Shown: positions 1 through 5,230 of the stretch, piece by piece
Numbering within the stretch: position 1 is the first letter of the stretch
Layout: every line of letters starts with the position of its first letter
DNA from: Paracoccaceae bacterium
GTDB lineage: Bacteria; Pseudomonadota; Alphaproteobacteria; Rhodobacterales; Rhodobacteraceae
NCBI GenBank assembly: GCA_003500165.1
Contig: DNSZ01000144.1
Coordinates: forward strand, 1 to 11,815
Direction: 5' to 3'
Length of the DNA stretch: 11,815 bases
Made by a program: the position numbers and the translations under genes
The notes under the pieces: generated by a model
What the model was told of the DNA's origin: nothing
The model's input: the letters and a program-made list of their open reading frames with translations, nothing else
Databases searched by the model: none

Positions 1-725
1 TGGAGATCAACCTGCAGCATGGCGACCCGGTCGCGCTGGCCGACCAGATCTTCTTCTTCAAACGGCTGATCCGCGAGGCCGCGCTGCGCCATGACTGCTT
101 TGCCACCTTCATGGCCAAGCCGATCGAGGAAGAGCCGGGCTCGGCCATGCATATCCACCATTCGGTGATCGACCGGGTGAGCGGGCGCAACATCTTCGCC
201 GCCGAAGACGGCTCGGAGACGCCGCAATTCGCCCATTTCATCGGCGGGCTGCAGGCGCATCTGCCGTCGGTGATCGCGGTGCTGGCGCCCTATGTGAACA
301 GCTATCGGCGCTATGTCCCGGACTTCGCTGCGCCGATCAATCTGGAATGGGGCCGCGACAACCGGACGACGGGCATCCGGGTCCCGGTGTCCGACCCGGC
401 GGCGCGGCGGGCCGAAAACCGGCTCGCCGGGATGGATTGCAACCCCTATCTGGGCATCGCGGCCAGCCTCGCCTGCGGCTATCTGGGCCTGGTCGAGGGC
501 CGCGAGCCCGGGCCCGAATGCACGGGCGACGCCTATTCCGAGGATGAGGCGATCCCAAGGGGGCTCGCCGACGCGCTTGACCTGTTCCGCGCGGCCGAGC
601 CGATGCGGGCCGTCCTGGGGCGGCAATTCTGCGATGTTTACCACGCCGTCAAATCGACGGAAAACACCGGCTTTCTGCAGGTGATCAGCCCGTGGGAACG
701 CGAGCATCTGCTGCTCAATGTCTGA
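1..725 (+). CDS. Glutamine synthetase family protein, PuuA-like (C-terminal part, 5' end outside window)
   Basis: This is an ATP-dependent ligase joining ammonia or an amine to the gamma-carboxyl of glutamate; it is cytoplasmic. The reading frame is already open at base 3 and gives 240 residues before TGA at 723-725, so only the catalytic C-terminal portion is present. Visible GS signatures are the FATFMAKP strand, the metal-binding HIH at about partial residues 50-52 (GSAMHIHHSV), and the ATP/glutamate-binding block NRTTGIRVP. The end, ENTGFLQVISPWEREHLL, resembles PuuA-type enzymes more than housekeeping GlnA, and I see no adenylylation-site loop. Putrescine or another amine as substrate is therefore plausible but inferred. 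The ATG at 111 is internal, not a start, because conserved GS sequence (NLQHGD, FFKRLIRE) continues upstream of it. It converges on the LAB_N gene. Family is certain; substrate is not. Confidence 0.93.
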   Translation, partial: EINLQHGDPVALADQIFFFKRLIREAALRHDCFATFMAKPIEEEPGSAMHIHHSVIDRVSGRNIFAAEDGSETPQFAHFIGGLQAHLPSVIAVLAPYVNSYRRYVPDFAAPINLEWGRDNRTTGIRVPVSDPAARRAENRLAGMDCNPYLGIAASLACGYLGLVEGREPGPECTGDAYSEDEAIPRGLADALDLFRAAEPMRAVLGRQFCDVYHAVKSTENTGFLQVISPWEREHLLLNV

Positions 726-768
726 TACCGGGCCGCAACGGGACAAACCCCTTGCGCTTTGCTATCAG
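722..768. terminator. Putative terminator/hairpin between convergent genes
   Basis: The 39-base gap between two convergent genes contains a stem of 734-742 paired with 748-756 (eight pairs, one C-C mismatch at 739/751, loop ACAAA), followed by the short run CTTT. A second, outer inverted repeat, CTGATA (722-727) and TATCAG (763-768), encloses it and contains both genes' TGA stop codons. On the + strand RNA, G-U pairs at 730-732/758-760 could join the two stems. There is no strong T-tract. Intrinsic termination is inferred from position and foldability only. Confidence 0.45.
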
Positions 769-1097
769 TCTGCGGCGGGTGGCCCGCCGGCCGGGGCGCT
801 GGCGCCGTTGCGCCAGATGAACCAGATGTTGCGCGCATAGATGAACAGCGGCATCCCCTGGCCCAGGATGAACACCGGATCGCGGCGCCAGACCGCATAG
901 GCAAACAACAGCGCGCCGCCGGCAAAGGACAGATACCAGAACAGCGGCGGCACCACCGATGCCCGCGCGCGCTCCGAGGCGATCCACTGCACCAGCATGC
1001 GAGCCGAAAACAGACCCTGCGCGGCGAAGCCGGTGACCAGCCAGGTGATCTCGGTCGGGCTCATGGCGGCGAAATAGGCGGCGAATTCGTCGATCAT
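765..1097 (-). CDS. LAB_N (lipid-A-disaccharide synthase N-terminal-like) small membrane protein
   Basis: A 110-residue inner-membrane protein. It carries the LAB_N domain seen at the N-terminus of some lipid-A-disaccharide synthases and as a stand-alone protein beside family 2 glycosyltransferases. About three hydrophobic helices are visible (roughly residues 16-37, 50-70 and 75-95). The family motifs FSARMLVQWIASE, LFWYLSFAGG, DPVFILGQ and YARNIWFI occur in order. The tail is Ala/Pro/Gly-rich. Its ATG overlaps the TGA of the upstream glycosyltransferase in an ATGA (1094-1097), so the two are almost certainly translationally coupled. A role as membrane partner in moving or using a polyprenyl-linked sugar for lipid A or other envelope glycolipids is inferred from this pairing. 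The biochemical activity of stand-alone LAB_N proteins is not clear to me. Domain assignment is confident. Confidence 0.88.
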   Translation of the reverse strand: MIDEFAAYFAAMSPTEITWLVTGFAAQGLFSARMLVQWIASERARASVVPPLFWYLSFAGGALLFAYAVWRRDPVFILGQGMPLFIYARNIWFIWRNGASAPAGGPPAAD

Positions 1098-1822
1098 CCG
1101 CGCCTCACCTCCTCGACCGGTGTGTTGCGGCTGCGCCGGATCAACCAGGCAACGCCGCGCAAATCGGACCAGCCATCCAGCGCGCGCCGCCAGTTGGTGT
1201 ATTTGGACAGCCCATGCGCGCGCACCCGGTCGTTGACCGGCGCATAGGCAGCCGTCTTGCCCTGGGCCTGGAACAGCGCCGGCAGATAGCGGTGCTGGCC
1301 ATGGAAGAACGGCAGGTTGAGATAGGTCTCGCGGTCGAACACCTTGATCCCGCAGCCGGTATCGGGGCAGTCATCGCCCAGATACCAGCGCCGGATCCGG
1401 TTCGCGGCACGCGAGGCGAGGCGTTTCGAGGCGCTGTCGGCGCGGGCGGCACGCACCCCGCCCACCAGCTGCGGCCCGGCCGGGTCAAAGCGCGCGGCCA
1501 GGCCGGCCAGATCGGCGGGATCGTTCTGGCCGTCGCCATCCAGGGTGCCGATCACCGGAAAGCGCGCGGCCAGGACACCGCTGCGCACCGCCGCACTTTG
1601 CCCGGCATTGCGGGCGTGACACAGCAGCCGCACGCGGCAATCGGCGGCCATCGCCGCGCGCACCTCGTCGGCGGTGCCATCCGACGACCGGTCATCGACC
1701 ACGATCACCTCGCCCAGCAAGTCGGCCGGCACCGCGGCCAGCACCTCGGCGAGCAGCGCCCCGATATTTCCCGCCTCCTCGAAGGCCGGGATGACCACGG
1801 ACATCTTGATATCTGGCGGCAT
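1094..1822 (-). CDS. Family 2 glycosyltransferase, dolichol/undecaprenyl-phosphate sugar transferase type
   Basis: A 242-residue GT-A-fold glycosyltransferase that probably moves a sugar from a nucleotide donor to a polyprenyl phosphate on the cytoplasmic face of the inner membrane. Visible motifs are SVVIPAFEEAGNI (residues 8-20), the nucleotide-binding VVDDRSSDGT with DD at 43-44, the DGDGQNDP block (95-102) carrying the metal-binding DxD, TGCGIKVFDRETY (155-167) and HGLSKYTNWRRALDG (203-217). These match the DPM1/ArnC/GtrB-like branch. It lacks the C-terminal transmembrane helices many members carry, so the coupled LAB_N protein may supply the membrane contact. I kept the ATG at 1822, which has an AAGGG purine stretch upstream; the internal ATG at 1804, directly before SVVIPA, is a reasonable alternative. 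It lies 49 bases downstream of the enolase-superfamily gene. Donor sugar is unknown. Confidence 0.9.
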   Translation of the reverse strand: MPPDIKMSVVIPAFEEAGNIGALLAEVLAAVPADLLGEVIVVDDRSSDGTADEVRAAMAADCRVRLLCHARNAGQSAAVRSGVLAARFPVIGTLDGDGQNDPADLAGLAARFDPAGPQLVGGVRAARADSASKRLASRAANRIRRWYLGDDCPDTGCGIKVFDRETYLNLPFFHGQHRYLPALFQAQGKTAAYAPVNDRVRAHGLSKYTNWRRALDGWSDLRGVAWLIRRSRNTPVEEVRRG

Positions 1823-1871
1823 TCCCGACCCTTCGCGACTGCCAAGCGCCTAGCATGCCGGTTGCGGGGTG

Positions 1872-3101
1872 TCACCTGTCAGGCGCCGCGCCGCCCGCAA
1901 ACGCGTTCGGCCGGTCATAGCGGCAGGGGTCTTCCTGCATTTCCAGGTGCAGCCGATCGCCTTCAAAGGGATGCGCCAGCGCCAGCGCCTCGTCGAATGC
2001 GATGCCCAGGCCGGGGCCGGCGGGCAGGGCCACGAACCCGTCCGCGACCGCGATGGTCCCGCCGATCAGCGCGCGGTGAAACGGCGTGTCGATCGTTTCC
2101 ACCATCAAGAGGTTCGGGCAGGTCGCCGCGACATGGCAGTTCGCCGCCCACTCCACCGGACCGGCATAGAGATGCGGCGCGATCTGGGCGCCGAACGCCT
2201 CGGCCAGGGTGGCGATCTTCTTGGTCTGCCAGATGCCGCCCGCCCGACCCGTGGCCGGCTGGACGATCCCGGCCGCGCCCGCCCGCAACAGCGCGGCGAA
2301 TTCGGCCAGCGTCGTCAGACGCTCCCCCGCCGCGACCGGGATGCGCACGGCCCGGGCGACGCGGGCCATCGCGGCCGGATCGTCGGGCGGCACCGGCTCT
2401 TCGAACCACAGCGGATCGTAGGGTTCCAGCCGACGGCCCAGCCGGATCGCGCCATCGGCCGTGAACTGGCCGTGGGTGCCGAACAGCATGTCGGCGCGGT
2501 CGCCGATCGCGGCGCGGATGTCCCGGCAGAACGCCTCGGACAGGGCAAGATCGGTCATCGCCGGCTGATGGCCGCCGCGGATCGTGTAGGGCCCGGCGGG
2601 GTCGAACTTCACCGCTGTCCAGCCCTCGGCCACGCGGGCGGCCGCCGCCGCGGACTGCGCCGCGGGATCGGTCCAGAACGCGGCTGCACTGTCGCCAGGG
2701 CCGGGATAAAGATAGGTGTAGGCGCGCAGCCGGTCGTCGACCGCACCGCCGATCAGCGCATGCACCGGCCGGTCGAGCGCCTTGCCCAGAATGTCCCAGC
2801 AGGCGATTTCGAGCCCCGAAAACGCCCCCATCACGGTCGGGTCGGGCCGCCCGGTAAAGCCGCTGGCATAGACCCGGCGGAACATCCGTTCGACCCCGGC
2901 GGGGTTGTGCCCCGCCATGTGCCGCGCGAACACGTCGTCGATCACGGCCCGCATGGCAGCGGGGCCGACCGCGGCGGCATAGACCTCGCCATAGCCCGCG
3001 ATGCCGCAGGCGGTGGTCAGCTTGACCACGATCCAATAGCGCCCGCCCCAGCCCGGCGCGGGCGGGGCGATCACAATGGTTTCGAGCGCGTCAAGCCGCA
3101 T
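1872..3101 (-). CDS. Enolase-superfamily protein, mandelate racemase/DgoD-like, with atypical active site
   Basis: A 409-residue member of the mandelate racemase/muconate lactonizing enzyme family. It has an N-terminal capping domain (about 1-125) and a TIM barrel (about 130-370). Such proteins typically dehydrate or isomerise sugar acids through a Mg-stabilised enolate. By spacing it aligns with galactonate dehydratase DgoD. Retained are Lys165 (AVKFD), His210 (GTHGQF), Glu234 (WFEEP), Glu260 (AAGER), His310 (IAPHLY) and Glu335. At the first metal-ligand position there is Gly208 instead of Asp, and at the position of the Asp partnering the catalytic His there is Ala283 (QPATGRAGG). It may be a divergent subgroup with altered chemistry or metal binding. 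Its ATG lies inside the upstream dehydrogenase, an 11-base overlap, so co-translation and a shared pathway are likely. The substrate cannot be assigned. Confidence 0.88.
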   Translation of the reverse strand: MRLDALETIVIAPPAPGWGGRYWIVVKLTTACGIAGYGEVYAAAVGPAAMRAVIDDVFARHMAGHNPAGVERMFRRVYASGFTGRPDPTVMGAFSGLEIACWDILGKALDRPVHALIGGAVDDRLRAYTYLYPGPGDSAAAFWTDPAAQSAAAAARVAEGWTAVKFDPAGPYTIRGGHQPAMTDLALSEAFCRDIRAAIGDRADMLFGTHGQFTADGAIRLGRRLEPYDPLWFEEPVPPDDPAAMARVARAVRIPVAAGERLTTLAEFAALLRAGAAGIVQPATGRAGGIWQTKKIATLAEAFGAQIAPHLYAGPVEWAANCHVAATCPNLLMVETIDTPFHRALIGGTIAVADGFVALPAGPGLGIAFDEALALAHPFEGDRLHLEMQEDPCRYDRPNAFAGGAAPDR

Positions 3102-4188
3102 CTGCGCCCATCACGATGACATTGCGCCGCACCAGCCCCGCCTTCGATGCCGCGATGGCGTCGTTGATCCGTTCGAGCGGATAGCGCCCCGAAATCAGCT
3201 CGTGCAGCTTCAGCCGCCCGCGCGCATGCCAGTCGAGCAGCGCCGGGATGTCGCGCTTGAGCACCGTGTCGCCCATCAGCGAGCCGACCATGCCCTGACC
3301 GGCGGCGGCAAAGATCACGGGCTCATAGCGGGCCATGGCGCCCGAGGCCGGCATCCCCGTCATCACCATGGTCCCGCCCGGCGCCAGATAGCGCGGCGCG
3401 GCCTCGTAGGCGGGGATCGCGCCGACGGTGACAAAGACGAAATCGGCGCCGCGCCCGCCGGTCAGCTGGCGGACGGCGCGATGCGGCTTGGCGTCGGTCG
3501 CCAGCACCCCGTCGGTGGCGCCAAAGGTTTCGGCGTCGGCGAGCTTGGCCTCCGACAGGTCGATCGCCACGATCCGCCGGGCGCCCGCGATCGCGGCGGC
3601 CTGGATCACGTTCAGCCCGACACCCCCGGCGCCGATCACGACCACATTGGCCCCGGGCCAGACCCGGGCGGTGTTCATCACCGCGCCGAAACCGGTGATC
3701 ACGCCGCAGGCCAGCAGGCAGGCGGCCTCGGCGTCGAGGCTCTCGGGGATCGGCGCGACCTGGCTGTGATGCACGGTCACCGCCTCGGCAAAGGCGGCGG
3801 TCTTCAGCCCCTGCGCGACCGGCTGGCCATCGGCGTCCGACAACGGGCCCTCGGGCGCGCTGTGGCCCTCGCAGCGGACCGGATGGCCGCCCGCACAGGA
3901 CGGACAGGCGCCGCAGGACCGGATCAGCGTGACGATGACCGGGTCGCCGGGGCGATAGGCGGTGATGCCGGGACCGACGGCCGCAACACGGCCCGCTGCC
4001 TCGTGGCCGTAGACCGCCGGCAACGGCCCGCCCCAGGCACCCTCGGCAAAGGAAATGTCGGAATGGCAGATCGCCACCGCGTCGATGTCGACCTGCAGCT
4101 CGCCCGGGCCGGGCGCGGCCAGCCGAAGCGTCTGGATGTCGAGCGCGGCGCCGAATTCCCGACAGACCGCCGCACGGATGTCTCGCAT
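3091..4188 (-). CDS. Zinc-dependent alcohol dehydrogenase (medium-chain family)
   Basis: A 365-residue cytoplasmic MDR-family dehydrogenase that oxidises an alcohol with NAD(H). Catalytic zinc ligands appear as Cys41 (ICHSD), His62-Glu63 (GHEAAG) and Cys161 (LLACGVITGFGA). The structural-zinc lobe is intact, with Cys92, Cys95, Cys98 and Cys106. The Rossmann loop is GAGGVG (186-191), and Asp210 ends the second strand (IVAIDLSEAK), which favours NAD over NADP. Overall it resembles the class III/AdhC-like group, but I cannot name the substrate. Start ATG at 4188 is supported by GGGAG seven bases upstream on the minus strand. It is the first gene of a leftward unit with the enolase-superfamily gene, whose start it overlaps. 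It is divergent from the BKACE gene across a control region holding an inverted repeat. Confidence 0.93.
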   Translation of the reverse strand: MRDIRAAVCREFGAALDIQTLRLAAPGPGELQVDIDAVAICHSDISFAEGAWGGPLPAVYGHEAAGRVAAVGPGITAYRPGDPVIVTLIRSCGACPSCAGGHPVRCEGHSAPEGPLSDADGQPVAQGLKTAAFAEAVTVHHSQVAPIPESLDAEAACLLACGVITGFGAVMNTARVWPGANVVVIGAGGVGLNVIQAAAIAGARRIVAIDLSEAKLADAETFGATDGVLATDAKPHRAVRQLTGGRGADFVFVTVGAIPAYEAAPRYLAPGGTMVMTGMPASGAMARYEPVIFAAAGQGMVGSLMGDTVLKRDIPALLDWHARGRLKLHELISGRYPLERINDAIAASKAGLVRRNVIVMGADAA

Positions 4189-4197
4189 GATGTTCTC

Positions 4198-4248
4198 CCG
4201 GCTTGACGCCGCGCAGCCCAGCCGATGGCCCGGGCGGGGTCAAGCCGG
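4198..4248. promoter_or_regulatory. Perfect 10-base inverted repeat in divergent control region (candidate operator)
   Basis: CCGGCTTGAC at 4198-4207 and GTCAAGCCGG at 4239-4248 are exact reverse complements, separated by 31 bases. The centres are 41 bases apart, close to four helical turns, so two bound proteins would sit on the same DNA face. On the minus strand the right arm contains TTGACC, which could serve as the -35 of the dehydrogenase promoter; no good -10 follows at the right distance. The left arm abuts that gene's GGGAG ribosome-binding site. Operator function, or alternatively a leader-RNA stem occluding the ribosome-binding site, is inferred. Confidence 0.5.
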
Positions 4249-4280
4249 ATCGCGACAAAACGCGGCCGCCGCGCGGCGCG

Positions 4281-4309
4281 TTGACAGGGCGCGGGCCACG
4301 CCGCATGAC
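4281..4309 (+). promoter_or_regulatory. Candidate sigma-70-type promoter for the BKACE gene
   Basis: TTGACA at 4281-4286 matches the -35 consensus exactly. Seventeen bases later CATGAC (4304-4309) matches the -10 consensus at only three of six positions. The site lies 24 bases before the chosen BKACE start, in the divergent intergenic region. A weak -10 is common in G+C-rich alphaproteobacteria, but it makes this a tentative call. Confidence 0.3.
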
Positions 4310-4322
4310 GCCCGCGATCAAT

Positions 4323-4327
4323 GGAGG
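4323..4327 (+). promoter_or_regulatory. Ribosome-binding site that decides the BKACE start
   Basis: GGAGG lies five bases before the ATG at 4333 and overlaps the more distal in-frame ATG at 4321, which itself has no Shine-Dalgarno sequence. Starting at 4333 gives MPDPCIICVAITG, which places the conserved first strand near the N-terminus as in other family members. Confidence 0.75.
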
Positions 4328-4332
4328 TGCCG

Positions 4333-5196
4333 ATGCCCGACCCCTGCATCATCTGTGTGGCGATCACCGGTTCGGTGCCGCAGAAATCCGACAACCCGGC
4401 GGTGCCGATCACCATCGCCGAACAGGTCGAGGCAGCCCAGGCCAGCTTCGAGGCGGGCGCCAGCCTGTTGCATGCGCATGTTCGCCGGCCCGATGGCACA
4501 CCCTGTTCGGACCCCGAACTGTTCGCCGAACTCCAGGCCCAGGTGACCCGGCATTGCCCCGGCATGATCGTGCAGTTCTCCACCGGCGGCCGGTCGGGGG
4601 CCGGGGCCGAACGCGGCGGCATGCTGGGGCTGAAACCCGACATGGCCTCGCTGGCCGTCGGGTCGAACAACTTTCCCAGCCGGGTCTATGAAAACCCGCC
4701 CGATCTGGTCGATTGGCTGGCCGCGGAAATGCAGGCCCATGGCGTGAAGCCCGAGATCGAGGCGTTCGACCTGTCGCATATCTTTCAGGCGGTGAAGATG
4801 CAGCAGGATGGCCGGCTGACCGGGCCGCTGCATGTGCAGTTCGTCATGGGGGTGAAGAACGCCATGCCGGTCGACCGCGCCGTCTTCGACTTCTACGTCG
4901 CCACCCTGCGCCGGCTGGCCCCGGATGCCACCTGGTGCGGGGCCGGGATCGGCGCCGGTCAGGCGCTGCTCAACGAATGGTCGATCGCGGCGGGCGGCCA
5001 CACCCGCACCGGGCTCGAGGACAATATCCGCCTTGACCGGCACCGGCTGGCACCGTCGAACGCCGCGCTGGTGGCGCGCACGGCGGAGATTTGCGCCCGG
5101 CACGGCCGCCGTCCGGCCAGCGCGGCCGAAGCACGCCGCATTCTGGGCCTTGCCGCGCCGTCCACCCGCCTAGCCGGCGACGCGCAACTGCGCTAG
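4333..5196 (+). CDS. Beta-keto acid cleavage enzyme (BKACE, DUF849 / Kce-like)
   Basis: A 287-residue zinc-dependent TIM-barrel enzyme. The family condenses a beta-keto acid with acetyl-CoA and cleaves it to acetoacetate plus a new acyl-CoA; Kce of lysine fermentation is the prototype. Visible active-site elements are the zinc-binding His47-Ala-His49 (LLHAHVR), Ser83-Thr84 in QFSTGG, and Arg225, Glu229 and Asp230 in HTRTGLEDN, which reproduce the Arg/Glu/Asp spacing of Kce. The N-terminal ITGSVPQKSDNPAVPIT and C-terminal ASAAEARRILGL are also family-typical. Length is normal and no key residue is missing. It is divergent from the dehydrogenase/enolase-superfamily unit, which suggests a shared catabolic route whose beta-keto acid is unknown. 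tamA follows after 34 bases, so some read-through into tamAB is possible. The family call is firm; the common database name 3-keto-5-aminohexanoate cleavage protein should not be taken as the substrate. Confidence 0.92.
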   Translation: MPDPCIICVAITGSVPQKSDNPAVPITIAEQVEAAQASFEAGASLLHAHVRRPDGTPCSDPELFAELQAQVTRHCPGMIVQFSTGGRSGAGAERGGMLGLKPDMASLAVGSNNFPSRVYENPPDLVDWLAAEMQAHGVKPEIEAFDLSHIFQAVKMQQDGRLTGPLHVQFVMGVKNAMPVDRAVFDFYVATLRRLAPDATWCGAGIGAGQALLNEWSIAAGGHTRTGLEDNIRLDRHRLAPSNAALVARTAEICARHGRRPASAAEARRILGLAAPSTRLAGDAQLR

Positions 5197-5216
5197 GTCA
5201 CCGGGACAAGCCTTGC

Positions 5217-5224
5217 GAGGGGGA
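5217..5224 (+). promoter_or_regulatory. Ribosome-binding site of tamA
   Basis: GAGGGGGA, six bases before the ATG at 5231, supports that start over the upstream in-frame TTG at 5213. Starting at 5231 also gives a clean signal peptide. Confidence 0.65.
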
Positions 5225-5230
5225 TGCCGA

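Noticed and set aside
1823..1871. Search for a promoter or terminator between the enolase-superfamily gene and the glycosyltransferase gene
   Set aside because: I found no convincing -35/-10 pair and no stable stem in these 49 bases. A unit boundary here is plausible from function but not supported by a visible element.
1214..4206. Three long plus-strand frames (1214-2464, 1869-3119, 3076-4206) opposite the minus-strand genes
   Set aside because: They lie antisense to well-recognised glycosyltransferase, enolase-superfamily and dehydrogenase genes and have shadow-type Arg/Gly/Pro composition with no domain.
5180..5194. GCGCAACTGCGC near-palindrome at the end of the BKACE gene as a terminator
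   Set aside because: The stem is very short, lies inside coding sequence with no T-run, and such GCGC pairs are common in this composition.
5213..5230. TTG start for tamA at 5213
   Set aside because: The ATG at 5231 has a better-spaced Shine-Dalgarno sequence and directly begins a signal peptide.
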